DNA of 64,000 nucleotides, from positions 1 to 64,000 of the forward strand of contig NZ_JAJSON010000023.1 in NCBI RefSeq assembly GCF_022410465.1, written 5' to 3'. The notes below the pieces were generated by a model. That model did no database searches, was not told where the DNA came from, and was given only the letters and a program-made list of their open reading frames with translations. This document shows positions 10,038 to 19,333 of the stretch, one piece after another. Position numbers and translations under genes: made by a program. Within the stretch, counting starts at the first letter, position 1. Each line of letters begins with the position of its first letter. Source of the stretch: Christiangramia crocea. GTDB lineage: Bacteria; Bacteroidota; Bacteroidia; Flavobacteriales; Flavobacteriaceae.

Positions 10038-10873
10038 TCTTGATCTGTTAAATGAATTCCGTCTTCTCTGATATCAATTAGACGTTGTTTGTAGAGCGTG
10101 CCTACAGCTTTCTTAAAGCTCTTTTTACTCATTTGAAGTCTATCTTTGATATCATCGGGATCAGACTTATCAGAAACATTCATAAAGCCTCCTGCAGATT
10201 TCAGTTTGTCCAGTATTTTCTGTGCATTGGGCTCAATACTTCGGTAACCCGGACGTTGTAAAATAACATCTATTTTATTATCATCCCGGATCTTCTTAAT
10301 ATAACCTTTCAAAGAATCCCCAATTTTTAAAGGCTTAAAGACATCATCATGGTAAATCAGTCCCAGATGCAACTGATTGATGATAACATTATAACCCAGT
10401 TCAGTCATATTACTCACCAGCAGATTCACTTCTTCAAATGGTTCTACAGTAAGTACTGAATTATCAACAAAGGCATGCACCTTAGATGAAGCTGCCAGTC
10501 GCTCTGTTTCAAGGTCCAGGTAACAGAAAACCAGATAATCTTCCCCTGGCTGCATAGGTATTACCTGCTCTTTAAAAGGAACGAAAAGATGTTTTTCAAG
10601 CCCCCAGTCAAGGAAAGCTCCAAATTTATTCACCTCAACGCATCGAAGTTTCGCAAACTGATCCAGTTTTATTTTCGGTTCCAGGGTGGTGGCAACCGGC
10701 CGCTCTTCATGATCCAGGTAAATAAAGACCTTAATTATATCTCCCTCCTTCCATTCCTGGGGTACATATTTATTAGGAAGCAGGACTTCCTCTCCCTCAT
10801 CATTTTCAAGATATACACCATGGTCGGTTTCCCTTATCATTTTGAGATCATGAAATTCGCCTAACTGAATCAT
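10031..10873 (-). CDS. CvfB/YitL-type S1 RNA-binding protein
   Basis: 280 residues with the CvfB layout: several S1-like OB folds (MIQLGEFHDLKMIRETDHGVYLE at 1-23 marks the first; KLRCVEVNKFGAFLDWG near 70-90 the second; a third near residues 150-205) and a C-terminal winged-helix (~220-280) that sometimes causes mis-annotation as a GntR regulator. CvfB proteins bind RNA and affect gene expression in Gram-positives; the target here is unknown. Probably its own transcript; the upstream gap holds the terminator of the DUF2853 gene. Confidence 0.88.
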   Translation of the reverse strand: MIQLGEFHDLKMIRETDHGVYLENDEGEEVLLPNKYVPQEWKEGDIIKVFIYLDHEERPVATTLEPKIKLDQFAKLRCVEVNKFGAFLDWGLEKHLFVPFKEQVIPMQPGEDYLVFCYLDLETERLAASSKVHAFVDNSVLTVEPFEEVNLLVSNMTELGYNVIINQLHLGLIYHDDVFKPLKIGDSLKGYIKKIRDDNKIDVILQRPGYRSIEPNAQKILDKLKSAGGFMNVSDKSDPDDIKDRLQMSKKSFKKAVGTLYKQRLIDIREDGIHLTDQDQ

Positions 10874-10913
10874 ACTTTACATTTAGCCTACAAAGATACT
10901 TTTATTCAATAAT

Positions 10914-10952
10914 AAAAAAATCCGTTTCAGGTTTTATCCCTAAAACGGATTT
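10914..10952 (-). terminator. Intrinsic terminator after DUF2853 gene
   Basis: Inverted repeat AAATCCGTTT (10918-10927) / AAACGGATTT (10943-10952) with a secondary AGG/CCT pairing inside the loop. On the minus strand it is followed by a run of T, so it terminates the gene ending at 10971. Confidence 0.85.
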
Positions 10953-10970
10953 CCTGCGTTTATATGGATT

Positions 10971-11315
10971 TTATTTAAAAACAGACTCTTTTTTAAAATG
11001 CTTTGTTAAAAGATAATAGATCACAACCCTGTATTTATTCCGGTTTGATTTTCCATATTTCTCAAGTACCTGGTTCAAAGCTTCATTAGCTTTTGATTGA
11101 TCAGAAATACCCAGTTTCTTATCAATGAAATTCCTTTTTACGGTATCCAGTTCAGATTCGCTGGTAGAAGCAACCGTTTCAGCATCGGCATTATAAATGC
11201 TTGGCCCCAGTGATTCTGTGATCTTTCTCAGAAGATCCACATCGGGATCGTTTTCTCCTACTTTCGATTTCAGGTCATCAAGATACTTACCTACTTTTTC
11301 ATCAAGTTTGCTCAT
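10971..11315 (-). CDS. DUF2853 family protein
   Basis: 114 residues, all helical in appearance and highly charged (MSKLDEKVGKYLDDLKSKVG at the start; KYRVVIYYLLTKHFKKE at the end). This matches the DUF2853 family, which is of unknown function and has a compact helical fold. It lies 67 nt downstream of menD on the same strand but ends in its own terminator, so it may be read with the men genes or from a promoter in the short gap. Confidence 0.85.
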   Translation of the reverse strand: MSKLDEKVGKYLDDLKSKVGENDPDVDLLRKITESLGPSIYNADAETVASTSESELDTVKRNFIDKKLGISDQSKANEALNQVLEKYGKSNRNKYRVVIYYLLTKHFKKESVFK

Positions 11316-11382
11316 AATGATTTTTTTAATTCGACATTTTCGAATATAAAGATTAAGAGTCTTAAGAAATGTTAGGCTATGC

Positions 11383-13116
11383 TTAAGATTTCATAAAATT
11401 AAAATACTCAAGCAGCACCTCATCATTGATCTTTCTTGGAGTGAAAATTTCGAGAAGTTTAGGTTGGCCCGATTCATCGAAAAAATCTCTCAGATTTTCA
11501 TGAACCTCTTCCTGGGAGTTAGCCCTGTAATATTCAAAATTATATTGATCACAAATAGGTTTCGCGTTCATATCATGAACGGTCTCAAAATATTTGTCAA
11601 AATTTTCAGTGTTCTTATTTCCTGGAAGAATTCTGAAAATCCCTCCCCCTTGATTGTTCAGAACTATAATCCTGAAATTGGAAGGAATATAATTGTTCCA
11701 TAAAGCATTACTGTCATAGAAAAAACTCAGATCGCCTGTAATCATTAAAACAGGTTCGTCCGAAGTCACCGCCGCTCCCACCGAGGTGGAAACACTCCCA
11801 TCTATCCCGCTGGTGCCGCGATTACAAAACACTTTTAAACTGGGATGCCACTGGAATAACTGGGCATACCTGATCACTGAGCTGTTTCCAAAATGAACTA
11901 TTGTATCCTGCGGGACTTTTGGCACTATCTCCAGCATTGCCTTGAGGTCTGAATATGGAATTTGCGTCATATATTCCTCATGCCTGGCCTGTCTTTTTCT
12001 CCTTACAGCCTTCCAGAACCCACCATATTCACTTTCTGTTCTTTCTGTAAGCGGAAGGAATTCAGAAAAAAAGGAGTTCACATCGGTCTCAAAGTGTTTG
12101 TTCAGGCAAAAGAAAGTATTATAGGCTTTTTTTGAATCTATATGCCAGTGATGCTTTGGATTATTGTTCCTTAAGAAGGATTTTATCTTCTTAGACACTA
12201 TCATCCCGCCGAAAGTAAGTAAGATATCAGGCTGCAGTTTTTTAAAGAGCTCCTGTCGCCTCTCATCCTTTTCAATAGGGCCAATTATCGTATCTATTCT
12301 GGTGAAAAATTCTTCCTGATGAATATTTGAGGTGGTTTCAGTAAAGACAATCACGCTGGGGTCTTCTGCCAGCCTTTCAAGAAATTTTTGTTCTACGGCA
12401 TTTGGCTGGGCAACTCCAACGATCACCATTTTTCGCTTCGCCCTGTTCCATTCTTCAGCATAATATTGCAGCTGTTTTTTGGAATAATGTCTCTCCTTAA
12501 GCTCGGGATAAATTTGAAGCGGCTGTACATCAATATTTTCAACAGTATCATATAAAGGTTCATAAAATGGCACATTAATATGTACAGGTCCCTTCTCTTC
12601 TATCGCCTTATTCAGTGCCAGGTTCACTTCGCGCTCATTATGTTTCTGAGCCTCAAACTGTTTCTGTTGAAGTTTGGGATCGCTGGATTCCTTTTCCAGA
12701 ACCAGTTCTGAATAAAGATTGGCAGAATAAAGTATATGATTCTGAAAGACATTTTTCTGTCTTATGGTCTGCCCGTCTCCAATATCTATTCTTTCTACCG
12801 GCCGGTCTGCAGAAATGATCACTAATGGAATATCACTATAAAAAGCCTCGGCAATTGCCGGATAATAGTTGAGTAAGGCTGAACCCGAAGTGCAGACGAG
12901 GGCTACAGGCTTCCCCAACTGCTGTGCCATTCCCAATGCAAAAAATGCTGCACAACGCTCATCTACAATACTGTAAGGCGTAATTTCAGTATGATGGGTA
13001 AACCCAATGGTCAACGGAGCATTACGGGAACCGGGGGAAATAACAACATGTTTAATATCTTTTGCCGCACACAAGGCCACTACCGAGCGGGCAACGGGAA
13101 TCTTAGAATACTTCAT
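11383..13116 (-). CDS. menD: 2-succinyl-5-enolpyruvyl-6-hydroxy-3-cyclohexene-1-carboxylate synthase
   Basis: ThDP enzyme that condenses 2-oxoglutarate with isochorismate, the first committed menaquinone step. 577 residues, normal length. Visible: the N-terminal substrate motif HVVISPGSRNAPLT (~24-37), the cofactor-activating Glu in VDERCAAFF (~52-60), CTSGSALLNYYPA (~76-88), IISADRP, and the C-terminal ThDP/Mg segment MITGDLSFFYDSNALWNN ... LNNQGGGIF. It lies 50 nt downstream of menF on the same strand, forming thioesterase-menF-menD. Confidence 0.97.
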   Translation of the reverse strand: MKYSKIPVARSVVALCAAKDIKHVVISPGSRNAPLTIGFTHHTEITPYSIVDERCAAFFALGMAQQLGKPVALVCTSGSALLNYYPAIAEAFYSDIPLVIISADRPVERIDIGDGQTIRQKNVFQNHILYSANLYSELVLEKESSDPKLQQKQFEAQKHNEREVNLALNKAIEEKGPVHINVPFYEPLYDTVENIDVQPLQIYPELKERHYSKKQLQYYAEEWNRAKRKMVIVGVAQPNAVEQKFLERLAEDPSVIVFTETTSNIHQEEFFTRIDTIIGPIEKDERRQELFKKLQPDILLTFGGMIVSKKIKSFLRNNNPKHHWHIDSKKAYNTFFCLNKHFETDVNSFFSEFLPLTERTESEYGGFWKAVRRKRQARHEEYMTQIPYSDLKAMLEIVPKVPQDTIVHFGNSSVIRYAQLFQWHPSLKVFCNRGTSGIDGSVSTSVGAAVTSDEPVLMITGDLSFFYDSNALWNNYIPSNFRIIVLNNQGGGIFRILPGNKNTENFDKYFETVHDMNAKPICDQYNFEYYRANSQEEVHENLRDFFDESGQPKLLEIFTPRKINDEVLLEYFNFMKS

Positions 13117-13166
13117 AGAAGCCCAAAATTACAATTTAAAGGAAATTTCATGGGTAGTTTTTGACC

Positions 13167-14318
13167 TTATTTAACAAGAACCGCCTTCATGGTCTGGGAT
13201 TTATTCACGGTTTCCATCCATTCGTCGGCAGCATTAGAATCTTTGGTAATACCTCCACCAATGAATATCCTCGCGTTTCCCTCCTTTAACTTCATACATC
13301 GTAGATTAACATACAGCTCGGTCTTCTTGCTAATAGCTGCAAATTGCTGATTCTCCTGGTTACTGGTATTCGAATTCCTTTTAGTCTCAGTTTTCATATT
13401 CAGCTCCCCAAGGTATCCGGAATAGAATTCCCTTGATATTTTTTCATTTTCAAGGATAAACTGAAGGGCCTTCTGCTTTGGCAAACCACATACGGCAGGA
13501 GTAGGATGAAGTGCCTTGATAAGTTCTCCGAGCTTTTCTGCACTTGCAAGCCTCCCGGTTATATCCGTTCTAATATGAAGTAAATTACCGGCCTTTGCCG
13601 TATAAGGTGCAGAGACTTCTACTGAATTTATATCTGTAATAGAATTAAGAGATTCAAGGATATAATCTGTAACAATAAGCTGCTCCTCTACTTCTTTTTT
13701 CTCCCATTCAACATTGGTTTCTCCTTTAAAAAGCTGAGTTCCGGCAAGGGCCATACTCTTAAAACGATTTCTCTCTGACTTTAAGAGGGTTTCAGGAGTG
13801 GCCCCAAGCCAGCAACCGGTTTCCGGATGAAACCAGATATAAACGAAAGCCTGGGAATATTTGTTTAGCAGTTTTTTGAAGATTCTGATAGGATCCGGAT
13901 CGTGGACCTGAACCCTTTCTGACCTTGCCAGAACAACCTTTTTGAAATCACCTGCCTTAATATGGTCAATCCCCTTCTGAACCAGATTTTCATGGACCTT
14001 CTGATCTTCCTCCATATACTCAAAATCAGTTTCCCAGGAAAGATATTCATAGAGATCACTATCGATCCCATCGGTGGAAATATCCTCAAACTCATAGGTT
14101 TCAGAATGATCATCTGGAATAAACCAGGAGGGATTTTCAGGATTGAAAGCTGCAAAAACAAACCCGCTTTCCTTCATATCTTTCACCCTAAAACTTCCTG
14201 AATCCTTTTGAAGCATGGCTTTTACCATGTTCTCCCCAGGTTTTCGATAAACCACAAAGGGGCTTTGCTCCTTTAAATGGGATTTCAATTTCTGATAAAA
14301 ATCGGCAGCTTTGATCAT
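13167..14318 (-). CDS. menF: Isochorismate synthase
   Basis: Chorismate-binding (anthranilate synthase component I fold) enzyme, 383 residues. It carries ...KVVLARSERV (~125), LGATPETLL (~172-180), KSMALAGTQLFKG, LHPTPAVCGLPKQKAL (~295-310), REFYSGYLG and the C-terminal FIGGGITKDSNAADEW. The context (hotdog thioesterase upstream with a 4-nt overlap, menD downstream) points to menaquinone rather than siderophore isochorismate. The N-terminal ~100 residues are weakly conserved, as usual for the family. Confidence 0.94.
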   Translation of the reverse strand: MIKAADFYQKLKSHLKEQSPFVVYRKPGENMVKAMLQKDSGSFRVKDMKESGFVFAAFNPENPSWFIPDDHSETYEFEDISTDGIDSDLYEYLSWETDFEYMEEDQKVHENLVQKGIDHIKAGDFKKVVLARSERVQVHDPDPIRIFKKLLNKYSQAFVYIWFHPETGCWLGATPETLLKSERNRFKSMALAGTQLFKGETNVEWEKKEVEEQLIVTDYILESLNSITDINSVEVSAPYTAKAGNLLHIRTDITGRLASAEKLGELIKALHPTPAVCGLPKQKALQFILENEKISREFYSGYLGELNMKTETKRNSNTSNQENQQFAAISKKTELYVNLRCMKLKEGNARIFIGGGITKDSNAADEWMETVNKSQTMKAVLVK

Positions 14319-14737
14319 TTCTTTTCTTTTGGAAGAGCAATAGTTGTCAATTTAACAATAGAGATGAGTCGGTCCTCTTCATCAGTAACCCTTATTTCAA
14401 AAAGCTGAGTGGTGCGCCCCTTGTGGATAAAGGATGCTCTGGCAAAAACATAACCTTCTTTCACGCTTTTTAGATGATTGGCAGAAATTTCTATTCCGCG
14501 AACAAAAAATTCCTTTGTATTAAGAAAAACATAACTGGCCATACTGCCAACACTTTCAGCGAGTGCAACAGTAGCCCCGCCATGGAGTACACCATCCGGC
14601 TGATGCACCTTTGGAGAGACCGGCATTTTGGCGATCATATAATCGTCTCCCGCCTCCACAAACTCAATATCAAGAGTTTCCATTAACGTATTTTTGCAGG
14701 CCCTCCGTGAAAGCTCAATAATTTCTTCTTTCGTCAT
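14315..14737 (-). CDS. PaaI/YbgC-type hotdog thioesterase, candidate DHNA-CoA hydrolase (MenI)
   Basis: Chosen start ATG 14737 gives 140 residues (MTKEEIIELSRRACKNTLME); a longer frame to 14881 would overlap the divergent esterase gene and is not family-like. Hallmark HQPDGVLHGGATVALAESVGS (~47-67) has the hotdog catalytic Glu (GGATVALAE) and the HGG motif. It overlaps menF by 4 nt, implying translational coupling. MenI thioesterases release dihydroxynaphthoate from its CoA ester, the step between MenB and MenA, so the genomic position makes this the likely role (inference). Alternatives are phenylacetyl-CoA or other acyl-CoA thioesterases. Confidence 0.88.
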   Translation of the reverse strand: MTKEEIIELSRRACKNTLMETLDIEFVEAGDDYMIAKMPVSPKVHQPDGVLHGGATVALAESVGSMASYVFLNTKEFFVRGIEISANHLKSVKEGYVFARASFIHKGRTTQLFEIRVTDEEDRLISIVKLTTIALPKEKK

Positions 14738-14782
14738 CCTATAAAGATTGGTTACTTTGTAAAAATACAAAACAGTAAAGAG

Positions 14783-15418
14783 ATGAGCACCGAGAAAAGT
14801 GTTTCGTATCAGATTAAAAACAGCTATTCTGTTCTGAATGAACATACTCCAGGGACAAAAAATGTCTGGATGGTCTTTCATGGTATCGGGTACCTAAGCC
14901 GTTACTTTCTGAAATATTTTAAACATCTGGATCCTGAGGAGAATTATATCATTGCTCCTCAGGCTCAATCTAAATATTACCTGAATGGTGAATACAGGCA
15001 CGTTGGTGCTTCCTGGCTAACCCGGGAAAAGCTCGAGGAAGGAATTGAGAATACATTGAGTTACCTTGACGCCGTATATGAAACCGAAAACCTAAAGGGT
15101 GTAAAGAATCTCAATATCCTGGGGTATTCCCAGGGAGTTTCTGTAGCAACCCGCTTTGTTGCAAGACGACAAATTGAATGTGAAAATCTGATCATGCATT
15201 CCGGTAAAGTACCTCAGGAATTAAATTCAGATGATTTCAAATTTCTTGATAATACTAATTTCAGCTTTATCTATGGAACTGAAGATGAATATTTAAAATC
15301 TGGAATTGTAGAAGTTGAAGAAGAAAGGCTGAAGCAAATCTTTCCGCGAAATCTGGAAATCCTGAGATTTAAAGGTGGACATGAGGTAAATACTGAAATG
15401 ATCTCAAAATTTGCTTAA
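14783..15418 (+). CDS. Alpha/beta-hydrolase, putative carboxylesterase
   Basis: 211 residues, a compact serine hydrolase of the phospholipase/carboxylesterase type. Nucleophile elbow GYSQG (~112-116, Ser in the middle), oxyanion loop FHGIGYLSR (~31-39), acid residue in YGTEDEYLKS (~163-172) and His in KGGHEVNTE near the C-terminus form a plausible triad. There is no signal peptide. It is divergent from the men operon, with only 45 nt between the two start codons. Substrate unknown. Confidence 0.85.
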   Translation: MSTEKSVSYQIKNSYSVLNEHTPGTKNVWMVFHGIGYLSRYFLKYFKHLDPEENYIIAPQAQSKYYLNGEYRHVGASWLTREKLEEGIENTLSYLDAVYETENLKGVKNLNILGYSQGVSVATRFVARRQIECENLIMHSGKVPQELNSDDFKFLDNTNFSFIYGTEDEYLKSGIVEVEEERLKQIFPRNLEILRFKGGHEVNTEMISKFA

Positions 15419-15443
15419 TTTAATCCATATTTATTTCTGGATG

Positions 15444-15513
15444 TTGTTGCGAGCCATCCTGGAAAAAGAAGTAATCTCAATTCTTAGATTACTTCGCTCT
15501 GCTCGCAATGACT
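15444..15513. repeat. Palindromic intergenic repeat (REP-like)
   Basis: Nested inverted repeat: outer arms TTGCGAGC (15447-15454) / GCTCGCAA (15501-15508) and inner arms GAAGTAATCT / AGATTACTTC. This resembles the widespread intergenic palindromes ending in CTCGCAATGAC. It supplies a spurious ATG at 15508 in front of the transporter gene. Confidence 0.8.
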
Positions 15514-15537
15514 ATCCGTACAAATGCTAAAGCCTTT

Positions 15538-16797
15538 ATGAAACAAACCTCCTCTACCAAAACCTCCTTCTTAAAAACACTTGGTCCCGGATTTCTGCTG
15601 GCAGGAGCTGCAATTGGGGTTTCCCATCTTGTACAGGCCACCCGCGCCGGGGCCGATTATGGATTCCTTCTTTTGTGGGTTCTTGTGCTCGCCTGTGTAA
15701 CTAAATATCCATTCCTTGAATTCGGACCCAGGTATGCCGCTGCTACCGGAGATCACTTAATTAGCGGCTATCGAAAAATGGGAAAATTCCCTTACTGGAG
15801 CTTTATAATTATAACTATTGGAAGCATGTTTATAATCCAGGCTGCAGTTACCATTGTCACCGCCGGGCTGGCCGAAAGGCTTTTTGGAATGGGCTGGTCG
15901 TCATTTACCTGGAGTTTTGTAATTATTGGAATCTGCATAGCTCTTCTATTAATCGGGAAATACCCTGCTCTGGACAGGACCATGAAGCTTATCGTCTCTG
16001 TGTTGGGCCTTGCTACTTTAACTGCGGTTATCCTCGCCTTTGGCGATGGACGTCTGGAGAATGCAATTACGATGACCCCTCCGGATGTTTGGAATAAAGC
16101 CGGGATCGCTTTTATCATTTCATTTATGGGCTGGATGCCTATTCCTCTGGACGCTTCTGTCTGGCATTCCATCTGGACCAAAGAAAAAGCCATTGGGAAT
16201 AAAAGAAGAACAACTATTAAGGAAGCATTCGCCGATTTTAATGTGGGTTACCTCGCTGCTGCGTTTATAGGTCTACTTTTCTTTTTTATGGGAGCTCTTA
16301 TCATGTTTGGCAGTGGAATAAGTTTTTCGGGCAACGGAGTGGAATTTTCCGGTCAGCTTATAGACCTCTATGGTAAAACACTGGGCGACTGGAGTAAACC
16401 TATAATTGCTGTTGCAGCTTTTATTGCCATGTTCTCCACTACTCTTGCGGTCACCGATGCTTTTCCCCGTGTGATATCCGAAGTTTTTAACGAAAGAGCT
16501 GAAGATAATGATCCAAATTCCAAATGGAAGAATTACCGAATAAGTGTTTTCCTTATCCCATGTCTTTCTTTATTGATCCTCTTCTTTTTTACCGCTTCTT
16601 TTACAGTCCTCATAGATTTCGCCACAGCGCTATCGTTTTTATCTGCTCCATTTCTGGGCTGGTTCAACTATAGGCTTGTTACCGGAAAATATATGCCTGC
16701 AGAAAACAGGCCTGGAAAACCTTATCGTATCTTTTCTGTTATATGCTTTATTATCCTTATAATATTCAATATCATTTACCTTTCCACATTTTTTTGA
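15538..16797 (+). CDS. NRAMP-fold transporter lacking canonical metal-site motifs
   Basis: A polytopic membrane protein with about 11 helices, similar in layout to NRAMP/SLC11. Start chosen at ATG 15538 (MKQTSSTKTSFLK); an upstream in-frame ATG at 15508 lies inside a palindromic repeat and is probably artefactual, leaving 419 residues. The TM1 segment reads GAAIGVSHLVQATRAGADYG where manganese/iron NRAMPs have DPGN, and TM6 reads GWMPIPLDASVW where they have the MPH motif. Both metal-coordinating motifs are therefore missing, and the substrate may not be Mn/Fe. Its gene stands alone; a terminator sits only ~170 nt downstream. Confidence 0.85.
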   Translation: MKQTSSTKTSFLKTLGPGFLLAGAAIGVSHLVQATRAGADYGFLLLWVLVLACVTKYPFLEFGPRYAAATGDHLISGYRKMGKFPYWSFIIITIGSMFIIQAAVTIVTAGLAERLFGMGWSSFTWSFVIIGICIALLLIGKYPALDRTMKLIVSVLGLATLTAVILAFGDGRLENAITMTPPDVWNKAGIAFIISFMGWMPIPLDASVWHSIWTKEKAIGNKRRTTIKEAFADFNVGYLAAAFIGLLFFFMGALIMFGSGISFSGNGVEFSGQLIDLYGKTLGDWSKPIIAVAAFIAMFSTTLAVTDAFPRVISEVFNERAEDNDPNSKWKNYRISVFLIPCLSLLILFFFTASFTVLIDFATALSFLSAPFLGWFNYRLVTGKYMPAENRPGKPYRIFSVICFIILIIFNIIYLSTFF

Positions 16798-16965
16798 TCT
16801 GTACTTTTACCAAATCACCTTTATGGTTAGAAACAATTAGATAACTTTTAAATAAATTTATTTTCATATCTATATGGAAGAAATTTAAAATATTTGAACT
16901 GCTTCCTTTACCTGGGAGTAATTACATAAAATCCGAGAGTTTTTTGTCAACTTAGATTTATGAAT

Positions 16966-16994
16966 GAACCGCTCATGGAGAGCGGTTCTTTTTT
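16966..16994 (+). terminator. Intrinsic terminator in the 287-bp gap before the phosphate operon
   Basis: Perfect 9-bp stem GAACCGCTC (16966-16974) / GAGCGGTTC (16980-16988) with a 5-nt loop, followed by a T-run. It is unusually far (169 nt) from the transporter stop codon, leaving a long 3' UTR or an unrecognised small transcript in 16798-16965, in which I see no convincing ORF. Confidence 0.85.
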
Positions 16995-17015
16995 AAAACT
17001 ATTCTTTGATTTAAT

Positions 17016-17044
17016 CATAACCTGTACTTAACACTGAGGTAACA
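17016..17044 (+). promoter_or_regulatory. Pho-box-like direct repeat upstream of the phosphate porin
   Basis: TTAACA (17028-17033) and GTAACA (17039-17044) are spaced by 5 nt (11-bp period), with a weaker ATAACC one period upstream at 17017. The TTAACA-N5-TTAACA pattern is that of PhoP/PhoB-family response-regulator sites. It lies ~40 nt before the porin start in front of a pst operon, consistent with phosphate-starvation control. The assignment is by pattern and context only. Confidence 0.5.
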
Positions 17045-17084
17045 TTAGAATCGGTTATTTGCATCGACAAAAAACTTACAGGTA

Positions 17085-18290
17085 ATGAAATTATTAAAAT
17101 GGCAACTTTTTGTTGCTCTCCTAGCATTAGGGATGTTTAATGCTAACTCACAGGAAATTACAGAAAGTAAATTCGGAAAAGGATTGGTAAATGTAGTAGC
17201 TAAGGATAGCTCTTTTAGTCTGAAATTTGCTGCCAGATTCCAGTCTCTTTTCACAAGTAACTGGGATTTTCCAGGTAATGAAAACTTACAAAACGGGGAA
17301 TCAAATTTTCTAGTCAGAAGAGCCCGTTTAAAGTTCGAAGGTTTCGCTTATTCTCCAAAACTAAGTTATAAGATGGAGCTGGGTCTTTCAAACAGGGATA
17401 TTTCTGGTGCTTCATACTACACTCATAATGCTCCAAGGTATATTCTGGACGCGGTAATCATGTGGAACTTCTATGATAATTTCGAGTTATGGGTTGGGCA
17501 AACAAAATTACCAGGTAACCGTGAACGAATTGTGTCTTCAGGAAATATGCAAACGGTAGATCGTTCCCTGGTAAACAGCATGTTCAATGTAGACCGTGAA
17601 ATGGGTCTGCAGTTGCACCATGGTTTCGATCTGGGAAATGATTTCCTGGTAAAGGAATCCGTAGCTTTCACTCAGGGTGAAGGTAGAAACGTGACCCGTG
17701 GTAATATTGGAGGTCATCATTTTACCGGAAGAGCGGAGATCTACCCTTTTGGAGATTTTGACGCTTACTCTGGAGCCGACCTGGACAGGGAACAAACTCC
17801 TAAACTGGCCATTGGAGCTGCATACAGCTATAATGCCGATGCAGTAAAAACAGAATCTGTTTCAGGTTCTTATATGGAAAATGATAACGGATTCTACGAG
17901 ACCGACATCAATACCTTCTTTCTGGACGCTATGTTCAAGTATAAAGGATTTAACATATTGACCGAATATGCCGATAGAAATGCAGACGCCCCAATTGCAG
18001 TAAATGCTGATGGAACTCCAACCGGAGATGTCGTAGAGGTAGGAAATGGATTTAATTTCCAGGCAGGTTACTTATTTAAAAACAATTTTGAGGTAGTTGG
18101 AAGATATACCACTATAGACCTGGATGAGAACATCACAGGCGAAGGGGTTCATAACCAGTATACCCTGGGGCTTTCAAAGTATATCGTAGGTCATAAACTA
18201 AAAGTCCAGACCGATGTAAGTCTGAATGATTTTTCAGATAATATGAATAATGACCTTATGTACAGATTACAAGTTGATATTCATTTCTAA
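17085..18290 (+). CDS. Phosphate-selective porin, OprO/OprP family
   Basis: 401-residue outer-membrane beta-barrel with a signal peptide ([21 protein letters not shown]). The mature part has alternating strands typical of the OprP/OprO family ([55 protein letters not shown]) and ends with the C-terminal aromatic signature LQVDIHF. It is the first gene of the porin-pstSCAB-phoU unit, 13 nt before pstS, so it probably admits phosphate or polyphosphate under starvation. Confidence 0.9.
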   Translation: MKLLKWQLFVALLALGMFNANSQEITESKFGKGLVNVVAKDSSFSLKFAARFQSLFTSNWDFPGNENLQNGESNFLVRRARLKFEGFAYSPKLSYKMELGLSNRDISGASYYTHNAPRYILDAVIMWNFYDNFELWVGQTKLPGNRERIVSSGNMQTVDRSLVNSMFNVDREMGLQLHHGFDLGNDFLVKESVAFTQGEGRNVTRGNIGGHHFTGRAEIYPFGDFDAYSGADLDREQTPKLAIGAAYSYNADAVKTESVSGSYMENDNGFYETDINTFFLDAMFKYKGFNILTEYADRNADAPIAVNADGTPTGDVVEVGNGFNFQAGYLFKNNFEVVGRYTTIDLDENITGEGVHNQYTLGLSKYIVGHKLKVQTDVSLNDFSDNMNNDLMYRLQVDIHF

Positions 18291-18303
18291 ATAAAAAACA
18301 ACC

Positions 18304-19260
18304 ATGAAAAAAGTATTATTTATCGCAGTAGTGGCATTTACAATGTTTGCCTGCGGAAACAAAAAAGGACAGGACGGGGATGAATCAGGCACCATCAGTG
18401 TTGACGGATCCAGTACTGTATATCCTATCACCGAGGCAGTAGCCGAGGAATTCAGAACCGAAAAACCTAGAGTAAATGTTACTATAGGGGTATCGGGAAC
18501 AGGAGGAGGATTTCAGAAATTCACCCGTGGAGAGACTGATATCTCTGATGCTTCAAGAGAGATCAAAGACAAAGAGGCTGCTTTAGCTAAAGAGAACAAC
18601 ATAGACTATGTTGAACTTGAAGTAGCATACGATGGTCTTGCAGTAGTGATAAATCCTGAAAATGACTGGGCTAAATCTTTCACTGTAGAAGAATTGAAAA
18701 AAATATGGGAGCCTGCTGCTCAGGGAGAGATCATGAAATGGAGTCAGATTAATCCTGAATGGCCAGATGAAGAGATCCATTTATTTGGTCCTGGTGTGGC
18801 ATCAGGAACTTTTGATTATTTTACCGAAGCCATTGTAGGTGAAGGTGGAGCAAGCAGAGGTGATTTTACCGCCAGTGAAGATGATAATGTATTGGTACAG
18901 GGTGTTGCAGGGGATAAATATGGATTAGGTTTCTTTGGCCTGGCATATTATGAAGCAAACTCAGATAAACTGGAACTAGCTGCAGTAGATGGCGGAAACG
19001 GACCAGTAGTTCCTTCTGCTGAAACTGTTAACAATGGAACCTATTCTCCATTGTCAAGACCATTGTTTATCTATGTAAGTAGTACCGCTATTCAGGATCC
19101 AACCGTTGTGGAATTCGTGAATTTCTATCTGGATGAGGCTGGAGCACTGGCAAAAGATGTTGGTTACTTCCCTCTTACCGACAACGAATATGCTGAGCAG
19201 AAGAAAAAGTTTGAAGACTTCGTGGCAAAGTATAAAAAAGAGGATCAGGAGACTAAATAA
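18304..19260 (+). CDS. pstS: Phosphate ABC transporter substrate-binding lipoprotein
   Basis: 318 residues; lipoprotein signal with lipobox ending in MFAC at residue ~17, so it is anchored in the membrane facing the periplasm. Phosphate-binding motifs: [16 protein letters not shown] (~36-51), [20 protein letters not shown] (~63-82) and the conserved [12 protein letters not shown] (~161-172). It captures Pi for PstCA. It sits between the porin (13 nt) and pstC (73 nt gap). Confidence 0.96.
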   Translation: MKKVLFIAVVAFTMFACGNKKGQDGDESGTISVDGSSTVYPITEAVAEEFRTEKPRVNVTIGVSGTGGGFQKFTRGETDISDASREIKDKEAALAKENNIDYVELEVAYDGLAVVINPENDWAKSFTVEELKKIWEPAAQGEIMKWSQINPEWPDEEIHLFGPGVASGTFDYFTEAIVGEGGASRGDFTASEDDNVLVQGVAGDKYGLGFFGLAYYEANSDKLELAAVDGGNGPVVPSAETVNNGTYSPLSRPLFIYVSSTAIQDPTVVEFVNFYLDEAGALAKDVGYFPLTDNEYAEQKKKFEDFVAKYKKEDQETK

Positions 19261-19333
19261 GGTTGAAACATTTAAAGTAACATCAGATTCTCTAATATGG
19301 ATGGATCTGATGTTATTTTTAATTACACTCTAA

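Noticed and set aside
14738-14881. 48-residue N-terminal extension of the hotdog thioesterase
   Set aside because: Overlaps the divergent esterase gene and its promoter; family members begin at the MTKEEI start.
15508-15537. Upstream ATG for the NRAMP-like protein
   Set aside because: Lies at the edge of a palindromic repeat; the added residues are not family-like.
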